DNA of 60,526 nucleotides from Bigelowiella natans CCMP2755 (lineage: Eukaryota; Cercozoa; Chlorarachniophyceae), in NCBI GenBank assembly GCA_000320545.1, contig ADNK01000007.1, forward strand, positions 75,001 to 135,526, given 5' to 3'. The stretch's first letter is position 1, and every line of letters starts with the position of its first letter. Of this stretch, positions 36,058 to 49,303 are shown piece by piece. The notes below the pieces were generated by a model. It was not told where the DNA came from. It ran no database searches and saw only the letters and a program-made list of their open reading frames with translations. The translations under genes and the position numbers were made by a program.

Positions 36058-39000
36058 ATGGAGGAGCTCCTCGGGGTCTCTCCTTCTTCTTCTTCTTCCA
36101 GGGTTCCCGCCCTCCTTGCAAGCTTGGGCGCGTTGGATTTTCGACTTCCGTCGTTACGAGTGTTTCAACGGAATTCCTTTAGATTTATATCCTGCGACAT
36201 CAAAACATCCTTGTCGCTCTAAATTCGTGTAAAATCCAACATAGTTTTTCCCTCCATTCGGGCCCTTGTGCGGTGCTTGCCGAAAAGGCGTTTTCCAACG
36301 GGTTTCTCTTCTGGAATAAGTTTTATCGTGAAAATACCTGAAGATATGGATATTTAAAAGGAGCAGGTGAAATATTGAGCTTCCATTCATATTGCTGTGT
36401 TGCTTCACATATCATCCAAATTATGGAAATATGTAGGGAATATTTTTATCAGAATTTATCTCTGCTTGCCGAAAAAGCGTTGTGCTTGCTCCGGCCCGTG
36501 CAGCCGAGGAAGTGGCTTCGCGCTTGCACTGAGCTTTCCCGACAGCTGGGAGAATGGTGGATTGTCCATCGTCCACTACCTCACGAGGGTTTGGGGCAAA
36601 GGCGCTACTGATGCTTCCCGTGCTAAGTAGTCCCTCCAGTGACGACGACGAGTTCTTTGTGCATACATGCTGATTTCTCTACTGTTTCAGGTTCCTTCCT
36701 CCTCTTCTACACAGTACTCTCACCGCCTCAGCGTATATCAGATGTTGAATCGAAAATCATCACGAGAGGGGAGCAAAGCAGGCACTTTTTTTCCCGATTC
36801 GGAAACCTCCACAGAGGTTCCAGGTAAAAACGAATGATAACGTGCTCGATAAGATCCGAAAGAGAATGAGAGCTCCTCCCTGATTGGAAGATTTCTCCTC
36901 CTTTTCCTGTCTCCTCGGGTTGGTATTTTGTTGATATTTGATTTCGTATTTTTGGTGGCTCTGTGCTATTCTCAAGGAAACCTCCTCAGGGTAGCAGCAG
37001 CATCCACAAGAGGGCTGATTCTTCTGGCAGCCATTTGACAAGCACTCCAACAGACGTGATGACCTCATGTCCTGACTCATACTACATTCCACCAGAGAAT
37101 GTGGAGGAGATCAGTAGCAGAAAAGGTGGCAAGTGAGAATGAACGGTGCAGTGAGTAAAACTGAGCACCACCCTCATTCTCTTAGGTACCGTCCCCATTA
37201 GAGGAGTCATTGGATGCGGTGGAATAATGCTTCTCTCCGAAGGTTCTATGATAACTCTTCCTACTTTATAAAAACTTTAAAAAAGCATTTGGTAAAGAGT
37301 TAACATCTGCTTGATGAATTTCCGCATAAAATCCATCGCTTACAGCACCTCCCCCTCCTCGTCCTCCAACCTCCTTTTAGTTGCAAAAACTGGTGCAGGC
37401 GGGGGTGGGGACGCGTGGGCCTACGTACATCGTGTCTGGTACAGTTTGGTTTATATTGAAATGGCGCTCCTACTATCATACCTGCCTATTTGTCTGTCCC
37501 TCGAAGAATATTGCAATGCAAGCCGCAGCACACAAATGCCACGCACCGCGAACAATTGATGAATGTGATATAAATTTAACTAACCTTTCGGGCAGCAGCA
37601 GCTGCGAAATAACAAGTTGTTAATTAAGGGAAAATGCCAATGACGAGTTCCCCGCTTACACGAAGATGTTGATGAACAAGACGGACTTCACCGAAGAATA
37701 CGCCGTCTCGGACTCACCCGGTTTGTGAAGTTAATAAATATTATCAAGTACTACACATCTAGTAAATGGGCGACGGCATTGGGTTTCACTATCACGTTGT
37801 AATAGTCATGAAATACATATACATTGTGAGGAAGGATGTGCTTGCTTATTCCTGTTCGTCAATGCATCGCTACAGCAATGGATTCCGTCCTTTGGAGACG
37901 GGCTTTTTACCCCATGCTGCGCTCGTTTGGTAATAATAGCAACAGCAAACAATGATAACGATTAAATCTCACATTCCCTTCTATTTAACTTCTACTGCAT
38001 CTTTACATACACTTATAAATGAGTTGTTTCCTCCTCCGTCCTCCTCTATCATCATTATCATCATCATCATTATGTGACGTAACCCCCATCATCATAGGCT
38101 CAGGTGTGAGTAGTCATCAGGATCTCGCGGCCTCAGTACAGCTTGGAAATGAAACGAACGTATTGGCATGTAGTTTTCGTTGAAATTGCTAATAATCTAC
38201 ATAATGCCATATCTCAACAACAACAACCACAGAGCGAACAAATGGCGTTTGCGACTTATTATTTACTTACAATCAGTCGATCCCTCACTTTCTGGCATTA
38301 TACGTGGATAAGAAAGGCCTTGTTGACGACCTTTTGGTGATATACTATCAAAATATGAATATCTTCACGCCATTAAATCTTGCTGCTGCTGCTGCTGCTG
38401 CTGCTTCTGATGATGATGATGATGATTATGTGGATTTAGCATCTTTTGTCAACGTACTTCATCCTCCTCCTCCTCCTGCTCCCCCTCCCTCCTCCCTCCT
38501 CCCTCCTTATTTTTTGTGTATTTTTATTTCCTCTCGATGCCGTGGCCTCTCTGCTTTGTTGGCTTCGAAGAAGCTTTTCCAAGTAATCACATATGATTCA
38601 CTGCTGCTATTGACTACTACTACTACTACCACTACTACTACCACCACCGCTCTTTCCTCTCAGTCTCCTGATATGTATGAGTAGCAATCGAAGAATGGTG
38701 GAAACCATCGTCAAGATTGAAGAAATAACGATATTCGTCCTGATACTTGATGATATCGTTCCGTGCGTACGCGTGTGTGTAATATGTGATGTGTGATGTA
38801 CTGCATGATATATTCCTACAATTCAGGATCTTGAAACCGAGCTGGCAAGCATAGATGACAATAATCCAGCGAAACCCTTCGGAACCCACATCGCGCTAAC
38901 CTTCAAGTAAGGGGAAGGGGGGGAGAGAGGGCTGGGGAGCTAGTATGAGAGAATAAAATGATGACATTTATAGCTTTTACTACGGTACCAAATTGAAAAA

Positions 39001-39378
39001 ACGATACAAGTAAGAGGGGAACTAATTGTTGGCGGAGAACCTGATTCTTTTCTGCGTCCTGTCGGCTTGAGAGAAGAGTGCATATCATGCGTGTGAAGAT
39101 CATTGTGCACTATCGCATCCTGGTTCGTTACGTTGCGATCTCTTTGTCTCTTTCTTCTTCTTCTTCTTCTTCCAAAGGGGCCAAAATGTGACAGCGAAAG
39201 TCAATGGAAAATCCTGCGCTTCGGTCCTCCCCTACGCAGCTGCATGTTTGATGAATATACTGTGGTAGATTAGACATGTATATATTGATATGTTGCTGCT
39301 GCTGTCTACTACTGTTCTTCCGCTACTAGCCTACATTAAAACTCGAGGTATCATCTATTGGGTCAATTCTCTCTTCTT

Positions 39379-39420
<42 letters not shown>

Positions 39421-40292
39421 ACAGACACACACACACATTTATGTATGTATTGGATAACATAACGTTCACACATGGTGCGCGAAATCGCTGCCGTTGTTCC
39501 TGCTGCTGCTGTTCTACTAGGTGACAAGCTCTGGAATAGGACGGCAGTTAATGTTTTCCTTCATCGGCAAGAACGCACCGTCTGTGTAAGTCGCTGCATG
39601 CATCTTTAGAACAATGAAATTGATATCGAAGAACGGCCATTCGTCACCTTCTCCTTCCTCATCCTCCCCCTCCGCCTCCTCCTCCTTATCGTATGAAGGC
39701 CATTCAAAGAAGAAGCGACGCTGTCTTTTCTCCAATGGCTGGAGGTTGTGTGATTGATAGAGAGCTGATAAATGGTGAAATATGCTGCTCTTCTGACTTC
39801 TTCGACGGAATCAAAACTATTCACATAATCGTCATTATTCTCCTCCTCCTCTCCTCCTACCACTACTACTACTACTATTGCTACTACTATGCTTGTCTGT
39901 TTGCAATGAGCAGGCAGCGAAAGAGCATGAAGTAGTCTCGACGGGTAGTTAGTAGGAGAAAAACAATGCAATTCTCGCAAACAAACAGCATCAGCAGCCT
40001 ACTACCACGCTTGGAAGCAACATCATCATTAGTCATATATAGCGAGCATGTATTAATAGAGGAGATGGTCTCAACAACCCGACGAAAACCCTCCGTTGTT
40101 CTCCGCTTAATTAGTCATCACAACCTCATCACCATCGACCAATAAAAAATGCAGATGAAAATGGCGTTCAAATCTATGGAATTGGCCAGTTCACAGGTGG
40201 CCTTTTACGTGGAACGATTAAAATGATGATGATGATGATGATGATGCTGATGCTGATGCCAATATTATGGGTGCAGATTGTTTGTAATTGTA

Positions 40293-40342
<50 letters not shown>

Positions 40343-40370
40343 ATATTAATGTGTGTGTATGTGTGTATGT

Positions 40371-40413
<43 letters not shown>

Positions 40414-42348
40414 AGAAAGAGAGGGGGGGGGGGTTACGAGAGAGAAAGTGATAAAGGCGATAATAAAAAGTCCTATTATCTATTTTGATAAGAAATTGTT
40501 AGGGAAAGGTGTTCCTTTTAACTCGATATACCTCCAAGCCGTCGTCATCATCTTCATCTTCATCACCATTATCATTGTCATCATTATCATCGTGCAGGGG
40601 ATGGGACAGGCCCCGACAACAACAACAACAACATGCCATCAGAGGAAGAATGGGAAACGTACCTATTAGCTTGTAGTAGTACTACTAGTAGTACTTGTAG
40701 CAGTATAGTAGTAATAGAAGAAGAAAGAGAAGGGAAAAAACGAAGCGCAAAAAATTCCTGTCAGAAACAACGGCAGCGATTCTCGCACAAAACGCCGATT
40801 CATATTTTATATTTTTGCGATTTTAAGACGAGTCAATCACCAACTCGATTCGCAGCTGTGGCTGCTGCCTCTGCTGCCTCTGCTGCTGCTACGACTACTG
40901 TTCTAGGCGCAAAACTAGCAGCAAGAGACTTGTCAACAATTATGCTCAATTTCAGATTTTCGGACGAGGAGAAAGCACGCCATATCGAGGTCGTTTCGAG
41001 GATTATGTTGTTTCATTTTATCCAAACCAGCAATCAGCATGATGTTGTTTCATTTATCTTGGGAAGAGGAAGAAAGGGGCTCTTTACTTTCCTTTCCTTT
41101 ATGCACCCTGTGTGTACGCGCACAGGGTGCAAAAGTGAGAAACCGCTCCGGTGATACAGAGTTGTCCCCGGTTGGGGATACTACCTCTGTGTTAAACTGA
41201 CATCATTGCATGTAAAAGCCCCCCCCCCCCCCCCCCGTCGTGCACTGTTGCTTTCTCCCTTTATTCAGCACTCTGCTTCCAAATTATTAGGGTTATTATT
41301 GACTCCGAGCATCATTATTTCATCATCTGATTCGGGCATGACGAATCCTTAATCTCCCTCACCATCAGGAGGCAAAGAACGAATATGAAAAGGCAGCGGG
41401 AAAGGGCTACTTTGGCGAGGATGTACGTGCAGTAGCAAGTCGTTGTAGCAGCAGTAGTAGTTGTAGTAGTAGCTGTGTTCCCGACCCCGATGTAAAAGAC
41501 TGAGCGATATCATGTAGCTAATGTCGTTTCGTTTGCCGTTGTTCTTTGTGAAGAGTGTTTCTCTCACTTTTGTCGGAGAACCGAGCAAATGAGAGCCTCT
41601 CATATCTCCTTTAGCATTGATAATAACCGATATACTAATGGCCTCCTCCTTCTGACCACGCAGCTTCCATACTACTACCCGCAAGCACCCGTTATGTCGA
41701 ATGTAAGTTGTTGTGACCCCCCTGCATTTCCTGCATGATAAGGACAAAGGAGGAAGGGTATTAGAGAGGGGAGGAGGAGGGAGAGAGGAAGTCATGAGAT
41801 GGTGATGATGATGATGATAAGTATGAGGATGAGGGTGATCAACTATGACGACGATAGAGTCGTGGTGGTGGTGCTGGTGGTGGTGATGGTGATGATGAAA
41901 GGGCAGAAAAATAGCATAGATTGCTTGCTACATCATCTGCAAATGGTGCGAGGGGCGAGTTGTATGCGCATCTTTTTTTCGTGCTGTTTGTTTCTGAATC
42001 AAAGATCTCCCTCTCACCCCCTCCTTTTGCTTTTGATTCTTCTTCACCGCATTTGTCGTGAACGTCGTCGTCGTCGTCGTCGCCGCATATTTCAGATGTA
42101 TTGGGTTCCTCTCCCTAGATCTCGCCAGAAGAAGCTTCGACGCCAATTTTCACGGTTATTTACCGGTGTTATAGACCATAGCAGTGGTGTAGCCTGCCGT
42201 AGCAGCCCTTTGAAAGTAGTGTGTTATCTATCGTTCGTCTCCGTATGTTTGCTGCTGTTTCTGCTACGGCTGTGACTTTGGGTTCTTCGTGGCTACCAGA
42301 CACATACACGCGCGCGCGCGCGCACACACACAAACACACAATATTCTT

Positions 42349-42393
<45 letters not shown>

Positions 42394-42786
42394 GTCTCTT
42401 TTTCTCTCCGTGCTTGAGAATGTGCATGTGTGTTTCAAAAATAGGAACAAGCATAGTCGTAACCATTACCATCGACGAAAAAGAGTAAGTAATGAGAACT
42501 TCTCCCTCACTTTTACGATGCCTCTGAGCTATCATACTCCGGCCTCAGAAGGACTGATGTGTTGTCCGTTTGCTGTGAGATGTGAGTCTCATCTTGCAGC
42601 GGACGAGTACAACATTCATGCATGATTATAGGGTACATATTTGCTGCCTCAAAATTAACTTGTGATTTTTCTTCATGCATGCATCATCCTGTGAATTCTT
42701 TTTGTTCGATCCCGCCTCGCAATTTTGTCCTCACCAGTGATAAAAATTTGCATGTTGTGCATCAGATCCGGCAGCTTCATCAGTAG
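36058..42786 (+). CDS. Unknown multi-exon protein, possible lectin-like middle domain
   Basis: The start is proposed at ATG 36058 (MEELLGVSP, Ser-rich). Middle exons I can support are 36691 to about 36820 (Ser/Thr-rich), 37381 onward (WFILKWRSYYHTCLF), 38827-38906, 39178-39223 and 39521 onward. The last three read FGTHIALTFKGQNVTAKVNG, which resembles the HVALT-x-G...VNGK pattern of concanavalin-A/laminin-G folds. At 40155-40196 is YGIGQFTG. A phase-consistent 3' chain is firm: 40598-40658, 40956-40989, 41369-41422, 42096-42165, 42445-42484, 42600-42632 and 42738-42786, ending TAG. It encodes an acidic helix (FSDEEKARHIEEAKNEYEKA), a basic patch, and a beta-rich tail (TSIVVTITIDEKDGRVQH). The joins between 36.1 and 40.6 kb are incomplete, and two genes are possible. 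Function unknown. Confidence 0.5.
39383..39437. repeat. (CA)n microsatellite in an intron
   Basis: A CA run with interspersed CAGA units in the intron between exons 39178-39223 and 39521. Confidence 0.95.
40297..40413. repeat. (CA)n-(TA)n-(TG)n compound microsatellite, potential hairpin
   Basis: A CA run, a TA run, then a TG run within 120 nt of one intron. The CA and TG arms are complementary, so the transcript could fold into a long hairpin with a TA loop region. Confidence 0.9.
41220..41236. repeat. Poly-C tract in an intron
   Basis: An uninterrupted C run inside the intron between exons 40956-40989 and 41369-41422. Confidence 0.95.
42305..42390. repeat. (GC)n-(CA)n-(CT)n microsatellite in an intron
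   Basis: Short CG/CA alternation followed by a long CT run, in the intron upstream of the exon at 42445. Confidence 0.9.
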
Positions 42787-43560
42787 TGGACTTCTATTGA
42801 ATGGACGCGTGTGTTCATCGTCTTAGTCTAGTAATGTGTTATCTCGAGACGACCCGCTGCACGATGACAAAATGGTGGCTGCTTACCAGGCTAGCAGGGG
42901 TGTGCCCAACCAGTGCAAGATGATTTCCGTCTTGTCTGAGTGCGATGTCCAAATTGTGTACATGCACATGTACATTTATTTACAAAAACATGATGAAAGA
43001 AGGCTGGTCGCTGCCGCTTCATCTTGTGTGATTACATGCAGAAGAAGCCGAGCATGTGAGCCATGCTTGTAAGCATGCTTGCATGCCTTCGTTGGAATTC
43101 TTTCATGGCAAGCTAGAAAGCTGACATGCATGCGCATGCTAGTAGTGACAATCGCTACAGTTCGCAAATCGGATGCTAACAGATGCCACGCCTCGACAGC
43201 GAGGCAATGCGCGCACCTTCACATCCGCAAACGGGCAATGTGTAAATCCACAATATTAGACCGAAGCACAGCGTGCGTGCAAGACGATTATGAACACGCC
43301 TGCAAAATTAGCTTTACATAAAGATGGATAGATAATGGACACGCCATTTATCTATTTGCGTGCCTATTATCATTGTGCAGATCTTCCATGATTGTAGATC
43401 GGATAATTTACACGTATTGAACTCTTCCCTTTACATTTGCCACTCTATCTCCAAGCATAAAATACGAAGAAGAGATTTGCAATTACGTAGCTGAAAGAAG
43501 AGATTTCAGTGGCTATATTGGTGCTAGCCGTTACATTATCTTCTAACGATCTTCGGTTTT
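42787..43560. other. Convergent intergenic spacer 5, CTAG/GCATGC-rich
   Basis: No exon supported. It holds gtctagta (about 42828), ggctagcagg (about 42890), the near-palindrome catgcttgtaagcatgcttgcatgc (43063-43087), and acatgcatgcgcatgctagtag (about 43123). This repeats the composition of the other tail-to-tail spacers. Confidence 0.75.
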
Positions 43561-43739
43561 GATAAAGATGAAACCTGGAAAAAAATAAATCCTTAACCGG
43601 TTGCGAGAAAAAGGCTTGTCTCTGATGAAGATCAGAGCAGAAAAGAATTTGGGCGCGGAGAGTACCAGCTCATATACCCCAGAGCAACAACGCCAAATGA
43701 GTGTGCACAATGTCCAGTCAGCAGGCGTCGTTCGATCGC

Positions 43740-45640
43740 TTATAGAGGGGCGGGAAGTAATAGAATATTTACTACAATGCACATTCTGCAGAAGAAGTAG
43801 CCAGTGATGAACGTACTACTAGAAAAAACGATCGTAACGAGAGCGGGAACGGAGTATTTGATGTGAAGGTGAGGAGACTCCTCGCATGTTGTACTACCTG
43901 CCACGGCATCATCGAGCTTTTCTTCCAATACCTGACCTTCGCTCTCTTCTTGTGGAGAGGTATTGCTTGATTTGCGGAGTTGTTGGCTGGAAAGTCCAAG
44001 GTCGTCTGGCCCCGATAATTGCATCTGCCAAATAGATTATACTCAAAGCAGTCACACAGCCTCCTCCAAGGAGGATTTCTGCATAAAGCAGCTATAAAAT
44101 ATACACCCAACGGATTGGGTGTCCTACCTTGACACCGTAGCAGCACAACCAAAAAAATAGTATTTACTAGAAGAAATCTATTCCAAATGATGCCCCAAAA
44201 GCAGTGTTTTTGTAACAATTCAGTCTTCAGACCTCCCCCTTCTTCTTCTTCTCCCTGGGACCGAATAAATTCATCACACCAAGGGTTGTCAAACTGGAGC
44301 GGCGTACTTGATAGTTGGGCAATATCTACACACGATTCGTTATTGTCATCCCAAACGAAACACAAGAAGCATAGATGCAGTACATTTGTCGGTCCTCAGT
44401 TCCCCTACCAACACCATTGTGACACGTCTCCTCCATCATCACCATCACCATCATCATCATCATCATCATCATCAATGGTATTGTTGAGTGCACTAGAAAC
44501 AACATGGGAGTAAGCAACAATATACTGCAAAGGATAAGCACAACTATCTATCTATCTATGAGGCTGCGCACGTTAATCATCCTGCCGCGTATTATCCATC
44601 CAGCACGAAGGGCCAGAACACCACTGAAGAGGACGGAGGCCCTATATTATCATGAATCATGTCGGCAATTGCTTTATGGTTAATGATTCCAAAGACGAGA
44701 AGTATCACCATTCCGCAGCGTAGAACATATAGATCATGTAGAGCTGTTAATAATACAGTTGAGTTAGAGCCGCCATCATCTTAATAACTCAACTCTTACA
44801 TTGTTAGAAGTAAACTTACATCGCTTACCTTTCCGAGCACTATTAATGGGATAGCGAACGCAATCATTAGTACCATACTAGTGATCATTGATAACCTTAA
44901 CATCTAAGAAGAGGAAGTGTGATTGTCCGTGTGATCTACTGCGCACATGCGAACATTCTGCATTTCTAATATACCTTCTCTCCATATCTCCTTTTCTTCA
45001 GAGCTGCTCCGGCACCCTGTAGGACTAGTGCTAGGAGATAATGTAAAGCTACCACCAATAGAATCTGAGTGAAAACGAACACGCATATGTAATATCCACT
45101 CAGCGTATTTTGCTTACTTATGCCTGCAAGCGGTACTACGCACCTGTGTTAGCACAGTGGTGGAATACAGAACTCTCCAATGGATTTTATTGTAGATCAC
45201 AATAGTGATATTCCTGACTAACCCTATCAGTAAGCAGAGAGAACTGGATCTAGTATAGTAGCAAAAAATTTGGTTCAAAAACTTACCAACATAGTTGATC
45301 TAGCGAAAACAGGAGAGCGGAGGAGGCTAATGAATCGTCATGTGACTGCACTACGACGAGCATACTTATGGTTGTTAAAGCCATCATGAAAGATTAGTGG
45401 TACATTGCTATGGCTCGCGGCTTATAGTCTTCTTCATTTCTCCTCAGGTGCCGCCAAACCTAAAGGATCCACCATTATCGACGATTCGACCGACGACTGT
45501 GGCACTTCCAATCCGACCTGATACACTGATACTAGCATCGCCATTCCTGAAAAGCTGGCGGCGAAATAGGAGACTATTCTTTCTGTTTGCATGCTGGGGT
45601 TATATTCGGGGGGGGCGCATGCACCCCCAAAACCCAAAAC
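43740..45640 (-). CDS. Multi-pass membrane protein (incomplete model)
   Basis: Several minus-strand exons each encode one hydrophobic helix. About 45222-45150 reads NITIVIYNKIHWRVLYSTTV. About 45066-44975 reads ILLVVALHYLLALVLQ then ALKKRRYGEK. About 44904-44830 reads MLRLSMITSMVLMIAFAIPL. About 44780-44640 holds an N-glycosylation-like loop NST followed by LRCGMVILLVFGI. About 44360-44130 holds a loop with Cys residues then FLLVNTIFLVVLL. A last hydrophobic exon lies near 43850-43740. About 45590-45440 may add another helix (YFAASFSGMAMLVSVYQV). The layout of about seven helices with cytosolic Lys/Arg clusters suggests a receptor- or channel-like integral membrane protein, but I recognise no family signature. 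Exon phases agree for the second and third exons but not throughout, so the boundaries are approximate. Confidence 0.5.
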
Positions 45641-45956
45641 GGATCAGCTTCCTATGAATGCTGGTAATAACACCTAAAAAAAGGCAAAAAAAAAAGAGAA
45701 TATGTGAAAACACGTTGATTTTTTGCCATGCGACATGGATGTTGACCGGGACGTAGACAGAAAATCGTCGTAGGCTCCTGCCGGTGTTGCTATTTCGCAC
45801 ATTTCGGAAATGCAACTTCGTTGATCATACCGGCTCCCCGCCCCCTCTCTGTGCTTTCCCCGAGCGCGTGGGCAACTCTGCACATGTTTGCCCTCTCCTA
45901 CCTTCTTTATATCGCTCCTTTTCGTTGATGGGTGAAGGGTTGACCCCCCCGGAACA

Positions 45957-47144
45957 ATGGTGAAAGTCTCAGTTGCGCCATTATTTCACACGTCGTCGTT
46001 CTCATCTCTCCCGCTGCGGCAGTGGCTGTTGTGGTCGTGCGTGCTCGTCCTCATTGGGGCTGGGCGCGCAGTCGGAGCGAGTCCAGCTAGAACTAGAAGA
46101 AATTCAAATGCCATAAAGGGAGCCGCTAAGCTGCCTACACCCCGCCTCCCCCCTTCGCCGTTTGCAGTACCTCCGAAAAAGGTATGTATCTTGAATGATA
46201 TCTCGAGTACTAAAATTGGCGGCAAAGGTTGACGGCAAATAGAACTTACATGGAGAGTGTATTATCTGAAAGGTAAGATCTCATACCTATGAAGGTCGCA
46301 GGTTCCAGTGCAAAAGAAACATCCGTAAGACATCGTAAAATGTTAACGATGCAAGCAAACCACACACATGCACAACCAGCGGTACCTGTGACGAGCGTAC
46401 AAACGAGTGTATGCCGTGCGCCCGCGTATACCTCCATTACCATATACATGTTGCTCACCATGATGCACCTCTGTCTGATCATCAATTGCCCCTGTATTGG
46501 CAGATGAGAATATTGAGAAAAGTCGGGAGATTTTGGACGTGGAACTATTACGACGGGCTCTTAAATCGCTCTGCCATCGCATGGCATCGAGAAGGTTAAT
46601 CACTTTCTCCTATTTTGTGTGTTGCTATCTGTAATGATGATGATGGTGGCGCAAAGACTAACATGAAACACACACGAATGAGCTCTTGAACACAAGATAT
46701 GCTTGATTACCTTCAGAATAACAAGGGCAAAGCATTACCGCTCCTCCATTGCATCTTCAGAGATTGTGTACACATAAAAGTTTCAAAATTTTAAGTGAGA
46801 TACACAGAGAGAGAAAGAGGGGGAGTAAGAAGGGAAGGGTGATAGGAGAAGAAGTGAACCCATAGACGAGCAGCATTCCTCTTATCATGTATTCACCTCC
46901 ATTTCTCTTAATTCTTCGCGGCAGATACCTCTTGCTAGTCATCAAGAAACTACGTGCTTTTAAAACGTATGATGATGATAAAATGCGACCATAACAAACG
47001 CGTCACCCAGATGTTATGCAATGTATAGTAGGATGAAGAGATAATACATTACAGGAAAAAGTCCTCAGTATCAAAACTCGAATCCGAGCACAAATGAGTG
47101 CGTACGTGTATTTATGCACGCACACAGGCACACACGCACACATA

Positions 47145-47196
<52 letters not shown>

Positions 47197-47656
47197 TTTT
47201 TTGGTACTTATCTGTATGTATGTTTGGTGCAAAATTTGTGCTGTTTACTGTTGTATCGTGAAGGTTGCAGAGGCCATTCATGATCCCCGTTCCTTTCTCG
47301 ATCCAGCCTTTTGACCTGGTTGTTGCTCATTGTAGAGTTCGTATCAGTATCATTACTTGTGATCTGGGAAGAAGATGAAGGATGAAGAAGATGATAATGA
47401 TTTCCAATAAAAAATATTATGCCAACACCAGTTATGAGGGTGGCATCGGCTACATACAGAGCTTTGCTATAATCCATATGTTTTCTTTCTTAATCACACG
47501 GCTATCTACAGCTTATCCTCTCTAAACCACACAGATGCACAAACACACCACAAACACACAACACTCACATCAGAGTGCCTGCCTGATTGTGAGGGAGCCG
47601 CGCGGATCTGGAAACGAAAAAGTGATATATTGCCGTCGTGTAGTGTGATATCTGTG

Positions 47657-47689
<33 letters not shown>

Positions 47690-48573
47690 TTGTCTTTCTC
47701 ACTCATTATCTCTCCTGCCCTCCCCCCTCCCTCTCTTCGAAAGGGATTTCGGTTCCGCAAAAAAGTCGCAGAGTCGAAGAACATCACTGTTATCACTTTG
47801 AAGTAGTAAATAGTCATAGCTGATTGTAGTAGTAGTGGTAGTAGTGGTAGTAAGTAGTAGTAGTGGAAGTTGCAGTAGTAGTAGTGCTCCAGCGTCTCCA
47901 TTTTATAATGTTTGCTCCTCCTCCTCCTCTTTCCTTCCCAATTGACTATGTGTATCATATTGGGCATGATGATTATTCTATTCTGGAAAGATCGCTTCGC
48001 AAGACGCACTCAGCCGAGCGCTTCGACTCCATTCTCAAGAGGTAAACACGCCCTAAATAGTTGTGCTCACCTTACCATGCTGAAAACGGCGATGATCATT
48101 CCCTTCATGGTATTGGACGGGTATGAGGAGACAAATGCATCCATGATTTATTCAATGCTCGCGCGCCGCTCGATTGTTGCATGACGAGGTAGCGATAGGC
48201 TAGCTTTCCGAGAGTGGGAAACAGCCTTGTAGGATGCAATAGAAGTGTTCTCACAACATCACATTATAACAAGAAAATAATCGAAGTCATCCATCATTTA
48301 AAGGCACAAAGTGATCTTTGCGGACAAAAGGGTTTACCGACGGCTACCGAAGCTTTTTGGCGATAAGTACTACAGACGGTAGGTGAATATGGTGATTGAT
48401 GACGATGTGACGTTGATGAATGATAATCATAATGATAACGATGAATGACCATGATGTTGCCGATGATGCTGGTGACTGATGTGAAGAAAAGTGTTGCATC
48501 AACACAATTTTGCCAACGAGGAAATACAGACTCCGAATTGTGACTCTGGATTTGCAATATATTACATAATATC

Positions 48574-48615
<42 letters not shown>

Positions 48616-49303
48616 ATTCTACATTAGTGTATTTATAGATATAATACCTACACTGAAAGAAACACTGATGGTCTTGTTCTATGACGCTACATGCCCATGG
48701 CCATGTCGCAGAGCAAGGATGCTTGAAGAATACTGTGAAAAAAATGATTATGGATATAGAAAGCTGACAGCAGACTTTGTGTGCTCTTCCAAAGGTTTTC
48801 TCCCATCCCCGTAGAGCTGCGGGGCCTCGACTGGCATACAGAGGTAATGATGTAAGCAAGATGGCGATGGGGGATAAAAAGGGGATGCTGGCTTATGTAA
48901 TCATGTCCGAGCAGATATACACAAAAATATATATATATATATATACGCTTTTGTGAGAACAATAATTACCGTGATTTCATATGGACATCATCTTCACTTC
49001 AGCGGTCGATGGGGCTATCATTGTGTTTGTAATTAGTGCCAAATCGCGAGTCAATTCACAACTCTGTCCCTGTCGCGAGCAACTACCTTTCCGATTCGAA
49101 TAGGGAGGAGAGGCATGCCAGGTAGCTCACTGGTCCGTGCTCCTCCCTTCCTCCCTCCCTCCCTCTCTTTCCTCTCAATTTGTCAATGAATGATGATGTA
49201 ATTTAGTGGAAGCACTGCTCCAGAATGCGCTAAGTGCTGCTGGAGGAGCCGTGCGCCATCTATTCCCTTCACGCCTCTGGAGTACGATGTTTTTCCAGTC
49301 TAA
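45957..49303 (+). CDS. Signal-peptide-bearing protein of unknown function
   Basis: Exon 1 (45957-46181) starts MVKVSVAPLF, has a hydrophobic core WLLWSCVLVLIGAG and then a basic Ala/Ser/Pro-rich stretch (SPARTRRNSNAIKGAAK). This looks like a signal peptide followed by a transit-like segment. Downstream exons close in phase: 46504 to about 46595, 46717-46767, 46925-46966, 47264-47318, 47893-48041, 48304-48378 and 49207-49303, ending TAA. They encode a very basic mature protein: helix ENIEKSREILDVELLRRALK, a hydrophobic stretch IVYLLLVIKKL, then IDYVYHIGHDDYSILERSLR, and near the C-terminus ECAKCCWRSR. The join from exon 1 to 46504 is unresolved. High Lys/Arg and modest length would suit an organellar ribosome- or nucleic-acid-associated protein; this is speculative. 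Confidence 0.6.
47149..47192. repeat. (AT)n microsatellite in an intron
   Basis: A pure TA run in the intron before the exon at 47264. A second such run is at 48579-48611 and a shorter one at 48928-48944, both in the last intron of the same gene. Confidence 0.95.
47657..47688. repeat. (TG)n microsatellite in an intron
   Basis: A pure TG run in the intron between exons 47264-47318 and 47893-48041. Confidence 0.95.
48579..48611. repeat. (AT)n microsatellite in an intron
   Basis: A pure AT run inside the 828-nt last intron of the signal-peptide gene at 45957-49303. Confidence 0.95.

Noticed and set aside
36480-36630. Cytochrome b5-like resemblance (GGLSIVHYL...GKGATDA)
   Set aside because: The heme-binding HPGG core is missing (ENGG instead) and the frame could not be joined to neighbours, so no domain is claimed.
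39584-39608. A 25-nt intron between GTGTAAG and CTTTAG
   Set aside because: It is shorter than any intron supported elsewhere in the window and the neighbouring phases do not force it.
40297-40413. CRISPR-like or tandem array suspicion
   Set aside because: It is a simple dinucleotide microsatellite without repeat-spacer structure, in a eukaryotic intron.
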